The notes beneath the pieces are model-generated. The model had not been told where the DNA came from, did no database searches, and saw nothing but the letters and a program-made list of their open reading frames with translations. The position numbers were made by a program, and so were the translations under genes. A DNA stretch of 64,000 nt from Woeseia sp. (lineage in GTDB: Bacteria; Pseudomonadota; Gammaproteobacteria; Steroidobacterales; Woeseiaceae). Positions within the stretch are counted from its first letter, which is position 1, and every line of letters starts with the position of its first letter. Location of the stretch: positions 186,001 through 250,000 of the forward strand of contig JAJFKW010000002.1 in assembly GCA_021773015.1 (NCBI GenBank), given 5' to 3'. Below are positions 33,574-42,295 of the stretch, piece after piece.

Positions 33574-34167
33574 ATGGCGGATGACCTATCGGAGTCGACT
33601 GTGTCTGCCAAGATGACGAAAACCGCCATTCTCCGATCAAAAAGGTTATTGCTTCGGCGGTTGCTACAAGCAGATGCGGAAGTAGTGCAGCAGCTAGCTG
33701 GAAATCGCGCGATTGCCGACACGACACTCCGAATTCCTCATCCTTATGAAGACGGCATGGCTGAGCAGTGGATTGCAAATCTAGATAAGCAAATTGACGT
33801 GGGCAGAATGGCGGCGTTCGCGATTGAGAGCTTGTTCGATCAAAGATTTTTCGGTGTCGTTAGCCTGGATATTGATCCGAAATTTAATCGGGCTGCACTT
33901 GGCTACTGGATTGGTGAGCCGCATTGGGGTCAAGGTTATTGTACCGAAGCTGCATCCTTGCTGATTCAATACGGTTTTGAAGAACTACAATTGCATCGAA
34001 TTTTCGCGACGCACCTAAAGCGTAACCCGGCGTCCGGTCGAGTAATGCAAAAAATCGGCATGCAGCGGGAAGGATTACAACGCGGGCATACGACGAAATG
34101 GGATGAGTACGAAGACTTGGTGCTTTATGGAGTGCTTCGAGACGATTGGTCGGTGTTAGCGAATTAG
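33574..34167 (+). CDS. GNAT acetyltransferase, RimJ/RimL type
   Basis: 197 residues with N-terminal LRSKRLLLRRLLQADAEVV, central GVVSLDIDPKFNRAALGYWI, the acetyl-CoA loop GEPHWGQGYCTEAASLLIQYGF and the closing NPASGRVMQKIGMQREG. This is the RimJ/RimL subgroup that acetylates protein N-termini or other amines. Some homologues act on antibiotics or metabolites, so the substrate is uncertain. Confidence 0.88.
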   Translation: MADDLSESTVSAKMTKTAILRSKRLLLRRLLQADAEVVQQLAGNRAIADTTLRIPHPYEDGMAEQWIANLDKQIDVGRMAAFAIESLFDQRFFGVVSLDIDPKFNRAALGYWIGEPHWGQGYCTEAASLLIQYGFEELQLHRIFATHLKRNPASGRVMQKIGMQREGLQRGHTTKWDEYEDLVLYGVLRDDWSVLAN

Positions 34168-34280
34168 TGCACACGAATCAGCAATCTCGAAGCGACGAGA
34201 TCCACCTGTAACCACCACCTAGCGTCGAAACTCGCTTCGCTTTGAAGCACTCGTCGACTAGGTCAAGTAGGTGATTGGTC

Positions 34281-36200
34281 TTACTGCGAGTGCATTGGGT
34301 CCATTGACCTGAATACACTGCGTAGTTGCTCATCGCTCAATTTGTCGAGTTGTGGCAGCAACGGTAGGTCGTTGTCAAGTTTCTCGATATCTGACCGATG
34401 CGCGTTAATCCAATTAACGATGCCCTTCATAATTCGGAGATTCGCGTCTCCGTGTGCAGAACCGTCGCCAATATTTGGCAACAGTATTCCGCCGCCGATG
34501 GCGAGCCAGGGCATTGAAGAAAATGCGACCTCGGAAAGTTTTGCTCGATATTCTTTTTTCGTGCCGTTGCGCATTTTATTGGCAAACGATTGGGCGTCGA
34601 TTGCGTGGCGACCCTCATGTGCAATGATGCTCGATTCAAGTTCTATACGCTCAATCTCGCCGATAAATGCTAGTCTCAATTTGGGCCCGGAAAGCCCTTG
34701 TTTCCTCAATCCGTCAACAATGCGGTCATACGAGGAAAGTTCGATTTTTCGAGCTAGGCCAGGGAGGTAGGCAAAAGGGTCTTCTCGTGCGGCCGCGATA
34801 TCGCTTGCGCTATACGCCTCAATTTTTTTCTCAACATCCCTGCGTGTCTTGGGATCGCTTACCGTCTTCCAGGCTTCAATACCACCGTCCGAATAGGATG
34901 ATCTGACTTGAACAATGAGTCCTTTATCGGCCCATCCGCCCACTTGCGCTCGACCGTCCCAGAACCAGCTGTTGTATCCATTCGATATCATAAGGTCCAA
35001 CGAAACGAATCGAATTAATGCGCTTTCACCGTATTGATCGACGGAAAAACTTTCATCAGCTACGCGGTGGCCGTAGTGCAATCCAAAAAAACCATTGACG
35101 TGCTTGAACTCCATATCGGCACCAAATCTGGAGCTGATTTCCACTGCAAACCCATCCCTACTGAATGGTGGCATATCATTAGACCAGAACATTTTCGACC
35201 ATAGTGTTTCTGCGAGGCCGTTAATGGTTTTCTGGTAATTAGATTTGTCGGCAAGGTCTTGAGCCGTTCTTCGATAATAAGCATGGGTTTCTGCAAGCAA
35301 ATCGGTGAGGAATCCCTCGTATGCAAGAATTTCGAGAATCTCTGCATTTGCTTCCGATTCGAAGTTTATCGCGGTCATTGCCAACAGTGCGGCAGGGCGA
35401 TACATACGCGAATCAGCCAGCGCGAGAAACAGCTCGGTGTTTTCATCCGCAGTAGCATTTGAATTGTCCCAAATGGAAAACGCGCTTTCGAGTATTCGGC
35501 CTGGTTTGGCTAAGACACTATTTAGCTCGGTTCCTTCGTGAACATGAAAGTACGATTGCCATGCTTCGAGCGCTTTCTGACCGTCACCAACAATTATAGC
35601 GATTGCCAATGCAGTTGCGGAGGGATCTGCGGATCCTCGCTGTGCATCGAGCACGCCGCCAATGAGAATGTGCGCTTTGTTGAGTTCGTCATGATTCAGG
35701 TCTGACTTGCTGCCAAAGAGGATTTGGTTAGCCGCTTCGTCGAGCACGGCTGTCGCATACGCAGTGTCGGCATTCTGTCGTTCAATCTCGGTTTCTGCCT
35801 CGTTTGCAGCTTGCATTGCGGCGGCTCTCGCTAATTCGTAATTACCAGCTTCGCGTTCTATCCATGATAGTACGAGTGACGTGAGCGTTTTTTCGTCACC
35901 AAGCGAATGCGCCACGGAGAGTATCTCGCGCGCACGAGCAATATCCTGATGTACCAAAAAAGTCGCTCTGGCGAAGCGTCGGCCTGCCTTAGTTCGATCT
36001 TGGGTGTCGGCGTGCTCATTATTGAGTACTTCCAGGAAGAGACTCAGCGCGGTTTTCAATTCGAATTGAAAATAAGCTTCGTTTGCGGCGTCGATCGGTT
36101 TGCCTTGAAACGGAGGCTCTGCCCTTGTGCAGGCGGCGAATATCAGTAGGCAGCTAACGAGTACCAATAGGTAATTGGTCGAAGTAAGTTTGTATTTCAC
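34281..36200 (-). CDS. Large lipoprotein with HEGRH zinc-metalloprotease motif
   Basis: 639 residues with lipobox IFAAC. The first half (about 40-300) is helical and TPR/Sel1-like, rich in Ala and Glu. The C-terminal part holds IIAHEGRHAID at about 525-535, an HExxH gluzincin signature, with a further Glu in RAKLSEVAFSS about 22 residues on as a possible third ligand. No standard peptidase family could be named. It follows the GntR gene by 26 bases in one operon, so expression of this envelope protein is probably regulated by it. Function is unknown; a zinc peptidase is plausible. Confidence 0.72.
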   Translation of the reverse strand: MKYKLTSTNYLLVLVSCLLIFAACTRAEPPFQGKPIDAANEAYFQFELKTALSLFLEVLNNEHADTQDRTKAGRRFARATFLVHQDIARAREILSVAHSLGDEKTLTSLVLSWIEREAGNYELARAAAMQAANEAETEIERQNADTAYATAVLDEAANQILFGSKSDLNHDELNKAHILIGGVLDAQRGSADPSATALAIAIIVGDGQKALEAWQSYFHVHEGTELNSVLAKPGRILESAFSIWDNSNATADENTELFLALADSRMYRPAALLAMTAINFESEANAEILEILAYEGFLTDLLAETHAYYRRTAQDLADKSNYQKTINGLAETLWSKMFWSNDMPPFSRDGFAVEISSRFGADMEFKHVNGFFGLHYGHRVADESFSVDQYGESALIRFVSLDLMISNGYNSWFWDGRAQVGGWADKGLIVQVRSSYSDGGIEAWKTVSDPKTRRDVEKKIEAYSASDIAAAREDPFAYLPGLARKIELSSYDRIVDGLRKQGLSGPKLRLAFIGEIERIELESSIIAHEGRHAIDAQSFANKMRNGTKKEYRAKLSEVAFSSMPWLAIGGGILLPNIGDGSAHGDANLRIMKGIVNWINAHRSDIEKLDNDLPLLPQLDKLSDEQLRSVFRSMDPMHSQ

Positions 36201-36226
36201 GTGGTTAAGTCCGTTTGATGAGAGAG

Positions 36227-37156
36227 TTAATGCGTTGCCCAGCCAAACTTCCGCGCGGAATCGGCGAGTTCTTCGGCGTCAAGCACATATCGGATTTCAT
36301 GTAGCTGGGGGCTCTCTTTTTGTGCATCTGCTAACGCCCCCCAAATTCGAGGTGGCAGCAGGAACAATTCGTTTGCGTCGTTTTCTGAGAGTTCGCGTAC
36401 GTCTTCAATGACCCGCTTGCCGATCGAGTATTTTCCTTTTGGCAGCATTGCCGACAGGTCGGCGATAACTGCCTCTGCAGTTGGCTTGTCGCGTTCGCAT
36501 ACGGTGAGCTTCTGCTTCTCGATATCTGTCATTTCGCGAATGAAGTCGGCGTGGGATTGATCTGGCGAGATCGCTATGAATGTAATTTCACTGAGTCGCC
36601 GGGGCCAACGCAGCCTTATTTCGTTGTAATGAAAATGCGTTGCAATTACGTTGCCATCGGGTAGGGTTTTCTGTTCGTCAAGGCATAACGGCATTACTTC
36701 GACATCCCAGATTTTCTTGATTTGGCGGCTCAGGTCCGCGCTTTGGTGATAGCTGCATTCCAAAATAGAAACTCTTGGCTGAGCTTGTTGCTCGTGACTG
36801 ACAATCAAATCGACGAGATCTGCTTGAGAAAGTTGATGTTCGTTAGAGGCGCGACCTACGATCTCCGTAATAAACGCTTGCGCATTCTCAGACCGTCGAT
36901 TTTGTCCTAGTGCTGCAGAGTCATTGCCGATGACCCGAGTTCCCATCGGCCCGCGCATTTCTACCAGGCCGTCGCGCGCGAGTTCGGCGTAAGCGTGGCG
37001 GACGGTATGAAAGTTGACCTTCCATTTTTCTGCGGCATCACGCAGAGGCTCTAGCGCGTCACCTACCGATAAATCTCCGCGCTCGATGCGTTTGCGTATG
37101 TGCTGCGCGATTTGGTGGTAAAGCGGGACCGGGCTATTAGTATCGATAGAGTTCAT
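36227..37156 (-). CDS. GntR family regulator controlling the HEGRH lipoprotein
   Basis: 309 residues. The winged helix is at the N-terminus: PVPLYHQIAQHIRKRIERGDLSVGDALEPLRDAAEKWKVNFHTVRHAYAELARDGLVEMRGPMGTRV. The C-terminal part (about 100-309) is not the usual FadR or HutC domain; it contains alternating beta-alpha segments, a possible periplasmic-binding-like effector domain. It is encoded first in a two-gene operon with the lipoprotein gene. Tandem TAGATCA repeats occur just upstream of the start and may be its operator. Confidence 0.8.
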   Translation of the reverse strand: MNSIDTNSPVPLYHQIAQHIRKRIERGDLSVGDALEPLRDAAEKWKVNFHTVRHAYAELARDGLVEMRGPMGTRVIGNDSAALGQNRRSENAQAFITEIVGRASNEHQLSQADLVDLIVSHEQQAQPRVSILECSYHQSADLSRQIKKIWDVEVMPLCLDEQKTLPDGNVIATHFHYNEIRLRWPRRLSEITFIAISPDQSHADFIREMTDIEKQKLTVCERDKPTAEAVIADLSAMLPKGKYSIGKRVIEDVRELSENDANELFLLPPRIWGALADAQKESPQLHEIRYVLDAEELADSARKFGWATH

Positions 37157-37166
37157 GATTCGATGA

Positions 37167-37195
37167 TATAGATCAATAGATCATAAGTAAATGGC
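37167..37195. promoter_or_regulatory. Direct/inverted GATC-rich site before the GntR gene
   Basis: TAGATCA appears twice in a row (separated by one A), flanked by ATGAT and TCAT so that the whole has dyad character. It lies 10-35 bases upstream of the GntR ATG on the minus strand, where an autoregulatory operator would be expected. Confidence 0.4.
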
Positions 37196-37201
37196 CAGCC
37201 T

Positions 37202-37307
37202 GCCGCTGCCAGTTGCCAACGGCGTGCTATGAGTAATGATAGCCAGGTATTTGCGCGCAAGACCGGACGCCTTACCGGGTTCGGTAGGTTGCTCTGCTGG
37301 CAGCGGC
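37202..37307. repeat. Inverted repeat with 11-bp perfect arms, 84-base interior
   Basis: GCCGCTGCCAG (37202-37212) and CTGGCAGCGGC (37297-37307) are exact inverse complements. Between them lies a second near-palindrome, CCTTACCGGGTTCGGTAGG. It lies in the gap between the GntR and M28 genes. It could be an RNA structure at the end of the M28 transcript or a small mobile-repeat remnant. Confidence 0.4.
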
Positions 37308-37439
37308 CGGCGAATTTTCTACCGGGCCAAGCCTTTTGTTTATGCAGAAGGCCAGCCATTCGGCGGTATGCTTTGCAGGCGACGCGCCATCCAAGCAATT
37401 AGGTCAGTAGTGTGCAGATTTAGAAATGATCTGTTGTTA

Positions 37440-38774
37440 CTAGTTCGGCACGTCAAATGAACCGGCCGGTCCTGGAAACACAACAGGACTCTCAAAGCCG
37501 TCTGCAGAGACACTTGCGACGCCGAAAAAATAGTTGTCGATCACAATGTTTTGCAATGTGTATTTGTCGACGTCGCCCACGTCTCGATTATGAGTCCAAA
37601 TGGGAGAAGTGGTTAGACGCCAATAGATTCGGTAGCGATGTGCACCCGTAACCGGTTGCCAGACTAACGTCGTATTTGCTTGTACCGCACCTTGAATGGT
37701 CACTGCTGACGGTGGTGCCGGTGCCCACGCCATCGATGCCAGCGACACGGCATTGAGTGCGGTTAGCTTCGCTGCATAATCGAAATCTACACCAGCGACG
37801 ACATCACCATAGCGAATGTTGTCCTCGACACGAATGTCCTGATGTTGTCGGTCATAGTGCTCGTTCGTTTCCATTATTCGCACGCCCGGATAGCCGGCTG
37901 CGTTAAACGGTCTGTGGTGGCCGCCGCGGCCAAACCGGTCTAGCCGGTAGATCATCATCACGTCAAGATTGGAAATAAATCGATCTGCCATGGTGTCGAT
38001 GTAACGCGCTAGATTACGTGATGCCGAGTCCACCTCGCCGCCACTAAATCGACGCTGCCGCGCTTCCGCCGCCGTTTCCACATCGCGGGTACCCTCAGAA
38101 AATACACGGGCCGTCGTATTATTCATTACTCCATTAATGCCCCGCGAGTTTCCGATCATATCGTTGTTAAGCACCGCTTCTATGTGCCAGCCTTCTTGTT
38201 TCGCGGCTGCGGCCATGATCTTGCCACCGAAGAGACCTTGCTCTTCGCCAGATAGGCCGACATACACGATCGTCGCGGGAAATTGGTACTTGGAAAGCAC
38301 GCGCGCAGCCTCCAGCGCTCCAGCCATACCGGATGCATTATCATTGGCGCCGGGCGAATCATCCGTGAAATTCATTGGGTCGGAGATTCGCGAATCGATG
38401 TCACCACTCATTATTACGTAGCGATTCGGCTCGCTTGTGCCACGTTGTATCGCTAAAACATTGACCACCTCGGTCCGCTCGGGCACGCGCTCCTCACCCT
38501 CCACGAAGTCGGCTTGAAATCGGACTTCCAGACAGCCGTTGCAAGCTGCTGAAATTCGTTCGAACTCCATTTTAATCCAACGCCGCGCTGCACCAATTCC
38601 GCGAGTGTCAGATTTCGTGTCTGACAGCGTGTGGCGCGTGCCAAAGTCAGCCAGTTTGCGTATGTCGGCTTCGATGCGTTCCGCATTGGGAGCAGTGGCG
38701 ATATCATACAAATCGCCAGATTCGGCAATCGCGAATGTTGAGACAAATACGAGCAATAGAGTCAAGTTACGCAC
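37440..38774 (-). CDS. Exported M28-family metallopeptidase with C-terminal Fn3-like domain
   Basis: 444 residues with a signal peptide (LTLLLVFVSTFAIAES). The catalytic domain has VIMSGDIDSR, PGANDNASGM (bridging Asp 145), LSGEEQGLFGG (Glu 177/178), and NNDMIGNS (Asp 205), the pattern of M28 aminopeptidases. The first ligand region of most M28 enzymes reads GHxDS; here the His is Asp (125), an unusual variation. The last 90 residues look like a fibronectin-type or Ig-like sandwich. It probably degrades peptides in the periplasm. Confidence 0.83.
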   Translation of the reverse strand: MRNLTLLLVFVSTFAIAESGDLYDIATAPNAERIEADIRKLADFGTRHTLSDTKSDTRGIGAARRWIKMEFERISAACNGCLEVRFQADFVEGEERVPERTEVVNVLAIQRGTSEPNRYVIMSGDIDSRISDPMNFTDDSPGANDNASGMAGALEAARVLSKYQFPATIVYVGLSGEEQGLFGGKIMAAAAKQEGWHIEAVLNNDMIGNSRGINGVMNNTTARVFSEGTRDVETAAEARQRRFSGGEVDSASRNLARYIDTMADRFISNLDVMMIYRLDRFGRGGHHRPFNAAGYPGVRIMETNEHYDRQHQDIRVEDNIRYGDVVAGVDFDYAAKLTALNAVSLASMAWAPAPPSAVTIQGAVQANTTLVWQPVTGAHRYRIYWRLTTSPIWTHNRDVGDVDKYTLQNIVIDNYFFGVASVSADGFESPVVFPGPAGSFDVPN

Positions 38775-38985
38775 AATCGGCAGCTCCCGGGTATAAATAT
38801 CGCAAAATATCAGATTTGCTAATCAATCAACGCTGCCGCGCGGGTTAATTCTTGGAGAAACAACAATAAGGCAGGGGCCGCAACGACCCAATCGAAGCGA
38901 CGGTTCGCTACTCTTGAAAACCGAAGTGCTCAATTACAGCCGACGCGAATAGAGCAGGCTCGAAGAAAAATTAAAGGGAAGATGT

Positions 38986-39498
38986 ATGTCATCCAAGTTG
39001 TTCGAACTCACGATCGAACCTATGTTGCGGTCACTCAAGAATCTTGATGCCATCATCGGCAAGGCAGAAGTGCACGTTGAGGCCGATAAGGGAATTGACG
39101 CCGGAACTTTGGTCTTCGCTCGGCTGTACCCACATATGGCGCCTTTCATTTTTCAAATTCGAGTCGCAACTGATACGGCGAAAGGTGCGGTTGCGAGGCT
39201 CACCGGTAAAGATGTGCCGGCCTGGACAGACGAAGAAAAAACGTTCGGAGAATTACACGAGCGCATTGGTAACGCGGTTGACTACCTGTCTAGCTTCACA
39301 GCGCAAGACTTCGAGGGAGCGGAAGATCGACCGATAGAATTAAAGCTTGGACCGAGAACGGCAAATTTTGACGGCAAGACCTACGTCACCGAATTCGTTG
39401 TGCCGAATTTCTATTTTCATGTGACCACCGCATACAACATCTTACGTCATAACGGTGTGGCAGTTGGCAAACCGGACTTCCTTGGAAAGATCGGTTAA
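38986..39498 (+). CDS. DUF1993 family protein
   Basis: 170 residues; helical throughout, with motifs LARLYPHMAPFIFQIRVATDTAKGAVARL-type in the first half and FVVPNFYFHVTTAYNILRHNGV in the second. These match the DUF1993 family, which resembles DinB-like four-helix bundles with putative metal-binding His residues. Function is unknown. It stands alone. Confidence 0.8.
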   Translation: MSSKLFELTIEPMLRSLKNLDAIIGKAEVHVEADKGIDAGTLVFARLYPHMAPFIFQIRVATDTAKGAVARLTGKDVPAWTDEEKTFGELHERIGNAVDYLSSFTAQDFEGAEDRPIELKLGPRTANFDGKTYVTEFVVPNFYFHVTTAYNILRHNGVAVGKPDFLGKIG

Positions 39499-39682
39499 TC
39501 GACTGAAGTGCAGTCGTTCTGTCTCCTGAACACTGCCGTTATTTCTCAGTACACTGATATCGATATTGCGAGGAAATTACCAAATCGCCGGTGGGTGAAT
39601 CGTTGATGCATCACTGCCCGCCTTGCTCCCAACCTTCAGAGCTCTACACCGGCGATACGTAGTCGACTAGACGAATAGGCGA

Positions 39683-40147
39683 CTATTTGGTTTCCGCGGG
39701 CTGCGATGGCGAGCGCATTTCGATCGATCCGTTGAAAGTAGCACCTTCCTCCAGTGCAACCTTCGGCGCAACGATGTTGCCTTTCACGTCACCGGAATTT
39801 CGTACGGTGACGCTTACGGTTGCATGCAAATCGCCCTTAACCTTGCCTTCAATAAATATCTTGGTGGCGTTGACGTTCGCCAAGATCTGACCGTTGGGCT
39901 TTAGTGTCAGGCAGCACTTGCCTTGATTGATCTTGCCTTCCACAATTCCTTCGATTATCAGGTCCTCGCCTGCGGACAACTCGCCTTTGAAATGCAGCGT
40001 TTCGCCAATAACCGATACCGTTGGATTTTCGGGATTGGTTGTCTGCTTAACTGAATCAGGAACGTCCTTAAAGGGAATTACTTGGGATTCCGTCAGCGAT
40101 TCATCGTCCGCCCAATTTGGCGTTTTCATAATTTCTGTGTCATTCAT
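39683..40147 (-). CDS. Bactofilin B
   Basis: 154 residues. A disordered N-terminal part is followed by a bactofilin beta-helix: VSVIGETLHFKGELSAGEDLIIEGIVEG, PNGQILANVNATKIFIEGKVKGDLHA and VTVRNSGDVKGNIVAPKVALEEG. A short tail follows. Bactofilins polymerise without nucleotide into cytoskeletal filaments at the inner membrane. It is second of a tandem pair, 20 bases after the first; GGAG lies before its ATG. A divergent role between the two paralogues is suggested by their different tails. Confidence 0.92.
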   Translation of the reverse strand: MNDTEIMKTPNWADDESLTESQVIPFKDVPDSVKQTTNPENPTVSVIGETLHFKGELSAGEDLIIEGIVEGKINQGKCCLTLKPNGQILANVNATKIFIEGKVKGDLHATVSVTVRNSGDVKGNIVAPKVALEEGATFNGSIEMRSPSQPAETK

Positions 40148-40167
40148 ATCGCACTCCTATCCTTAGT

Positions 40168-40638
40168 TCATGCGGCGTTAGCGGATCGCTTTTTGTCGGC
40201 AGACGGTTTTTTGTCTTCGGACTCGGATTTCTTACTACGTGGCGCCTCGTCGGATTTTTCGGCAGATGGTTTTTCATCGGCTTTAGACTGCACTTTTCCG
40301 GTCATGTCAATTTGACCATTGAATGTCGATCCTTCGCGCAGCGTGACGGTAGGACTGAAAATATTACCCGTGACGTTGGCGGTGTCTTTTATCACGACAG
40401 ACTTACTACCAGTCAGGTCTCCAGAGACTTTCCCTTCAACCGTAATGAACTCTGCCTTAACGTTTGCCTTTAATTTGCCTTCCTCGCCGATGGTCAGGGT
40501 TGATGTGTGGGTGATCGAACCTTCAACTTGACCTTGGATGAGCAGGTCTTCATTGGCCGATAGCTCACCCTTGAATTTTAGCGTTGGTCCAAGAATTGAT
40601 GCGTTCTTCAAGATGCGATTGTCATACGGATTGCTCAT
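40168..40638 (-). CDS. Bactofilin A
   Basis: 156 residues from the ATG at 40638 with AGGAG six bases upstream; the longer frame starts with TTG. The core FKGELSANEDLLIQGQVEGS, TVEGKVSGDLTGSKSV and DTANVTGNIFSPTVTLREG is the bactofilin beta-helix. The C-terminal tail is long, charged and Lys/Ser/Glu-rich (from about 118), unlike that of the second copy, and may bind membrane or partner proteins. It is the first gene of the pair. In other bacteria bactofilin pairs support cell shape, stalks or envelope-enzyme positioning. Confidence 0.92.
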   Translation of the reverse strand: MSNPYDNRILKNASILGPTLKFKGELSANEDLLIQGQVEGSITHTSTLTIGEEGKLKANVKAEFITVEGKVSGDLTGSKSVVIKDTANVTGNIFSPTVTLREGSTFNGQIDMTGKVQSKADEKPSAEKSDEAPRSKKSESEDKKPSADKKRSANAA

Positions 40639-40959
40639 TGTTTGCTCCTTCAATCATGAGGCCCGACTCGTGTTGGCGGTCTGGAATAAATCGAAGACTG
40701 ATAGTGGAACTAGGTCACAAAAATTGCAGTGAATTTGGTCACACAAATTCAATAACGGCGACATTCATTTCAAGTGTCGCTAAATGGGAACACAAACGAT
40801 TCGATCGCTTGTGGTACTGCCGTTGGCGCATCACATACCAGACAAGCCCGGACTAGGAGCTTATTCGTTACGTGTCTAGTTCGCGGGCCCAACAAGTTAT
40901 TGGCGGCGGCAGGTCGCATTGCCATGCGAATTAGCGAACGGCTTCCAGACGCCGAATCG
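40639..40959. other. Gene-poor gap of 321 bases
   Basis: No gene, terminator hairpin or clear repeat was identified. It contains the likely promoter region of the bactofilin pair and the end of the EF-hand gene, read in the same direction. Confidence 0.5.
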
Positions 40960-41253
40960 CTAACTACTCAATTGTGGCCGTTGACCCTCGCGCCGACTGC
41001 GTCTGCGCGCGTTCTCCCGTAACCGAATGGATAGCTCCTGACTGCTCAGCAGTCCGTCACTATTTGCATCAATCGAATCGAAGCTCACAAGTTGACTGAT
41101 CTTAGTCGCGGAATATTCCTCTAGCGACAAAAACCCGTCGCCATCCGTGTCAAATTGCATACTGCTTTCCGGTCGCTCATTCGGATGCGTCGCGCATCCT
41201 GCTGTACATAACAATGCCACATAGACCAACACGGCCATTCTAAACGTTTTCAT
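40960..41253 (-). CDS. EF-hand lipoprotein
   Basis: 97 residues with lipobox LCTAGC and two canonical EF-hand loops, DTDGDGFLSLEE and DANSDGLLSSQE, each with Asp at positions 1, 3 and 5 and Glu at 12. It should bind two calcium ions in the periplasm or on the surface. A basic Arg-rich tail follows. The function is not known. Confidence 0.88.
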   Translation of the reverse strand: MKTFRMAVLVYVALLCTAGCATHPNERPESSMQFDTDGDGFLSLEEYSATKISQLVSFDSIDANSDGLLSSQELSIRLRENARRRSRREGQRPQLSS

Positions 41254-41383
41254 TCATCGCTCCTTAGCAACATACGCTTTCATCGACAACCTAACGCCTT
41301 ATTCAACGCCGAGCTCGATCAGGCGATGACAGACTAATGTCAGGAAGGATCAAGAATTGTTAATAGGCATATCGCGCTCGTGG

Positions 41384-41938
41384 TCAGCTTATTAGCCCCA
41401 GCCGCACCAAACCGTAAAAAAGCGTGCAAACGTGTAACGAATGTTGGAACGAGCCATCTAGTAATTCTTTTTTGACGATATCGAGTGGCATTAACTCGAC
41501 CTCAATATCCTCTCCGACGTCTAAATCTTGTTGCTGAGTAATTTCGACGTCAATTGCGATTACGGAATGGTTGGTGTTGTTCTGCAGCGCCGGATCCGCT
41601 GCAACTTGCGCGAACTCTTCAAAGTGGTCGCCCGTATAGCCGGTTTCTTCGGCCAACTCGCGCCGTGCAACCGCTACAGCATCAGACTCGCCAGGATCGA
41701 AGCGACCTGCCGGCAGTTCGAGCTGGATTTCGCCTACGGCGTGTCTGTACTGACGGACCAGAACGACATCACCAGATGTGGTCACCGGGAAAACGGTGAC
41801 CCACGGTAAGAACTCTAGTACGTAGTATGGTTCGATAATCTCCCCAGTGCCGGTTTGGCAACGGTCAACTCTTAGTCGAAGCCACTTATCGTTCACCAAA
41901 TGTTTTGAACGAACAATTTTCCATTTTTCTAGTGTCAC
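41384..41938 (-). CDS. NUDIX hydrolase, ADP-ribose pyrophosphatase-like
   Basis: 184 residues from a GTG at 41938, chosen because the longer frame adds a Cys-rich segment unlike the family; AGGTA precedes it. The Nudix box is GRFDPGESDAVAVARRELAEETGY, with the REL-EE-G core intact. LVRQYRHAVGEIQLELPAG before it is typical of ADP-ribose pyrophosphatases. Hydrolysis of ADP-ribose or another nucleoside diphosphate derivative in the cytoplasm is inferred. Confidence 0.88.
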   Translation of the reverse strand: MTLEKWKIVRSKHLVNDKWLRLRVDRCQTGTGEIIEPYYVLEFLPWVTVFPVTTSGDVVLVRQYRHAVGEIQLELPAGRFDPGESDAVAVARRELAEETGYTGDHFEEFAQVAADPALQNNTNHSVIAIDVEITQQQDLDVGEDIEVELMPLDIVKKELLDGSFQHSLHVCTLFYGLVRLGLIS

Positions 41939-42152
41939 TATGGATACCTGTAAAAAGCACTGTCGCTTTGGACAAAGGCAATTGGTGCAGATGTTTTGAC
42001 CAGCATCGCCGATCGCTTGGATACACGCCACACCTTGGCAGGGACCTGGAATTAGTCAAGTATCCCGGTTATATTGCGCAGCGTATTCCGGGTTAATTGG
42101 GGTAAGGCTACCTGGAACACCAAGAGACTGTGGTGGATATTGCAGCACGACA

Positions 42153-42275
42153 CTAGATTAATAACTTGCGGCGAAGCGCTGCGCGCTTTTCTTGTCGTTG
42201 TTTGCGTCGAGGATTCCAACTGTCATTCTTGCTTGAGCGATGCTTCCGAAAGCCGTATCCCTGCGCAGACGCCAT
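42153..42275 (-). CDS. Candidate small basic ORF, 40 residues
   Basis: In the 357-base gap between the NUDIX and methyltransferase genes, an ATG at 42273-42275 opens a 40-codon frame rich in Arg and Lys (GYGFRKHRSSKNDSWNP, then RRKQRQEKRAALRRKLL). No ribosome site is convincing. The strong basic bias suggests a possible nucleic-acid-binding peptide, but chance is not excluded. Nothing else was found in the gap. Confidence 0.3.
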   Translation of the reverse strand: MASAQGYGFRKHRSSKNDSWNPRRKQRQEKRAALRRKLLI

Positions 42276-42295
42276 GATGGCAGACGGGGAACGAA

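Noticed and set aside
34192-34257. Weak inverted repeats (CGACGAG/CTCGTCG, CACCTAG/CTAGGT) behind the acetyltransferase gene
   Set aside because: Arms are short and the spacing irregular; not enough for a terminator call.
40774-41022. 82-codon plus-strand frame in the gap before the EF-hand gene
   Set aside because: Partly overlaps the EF-hand gene in antisense, no ribosome site, no family.
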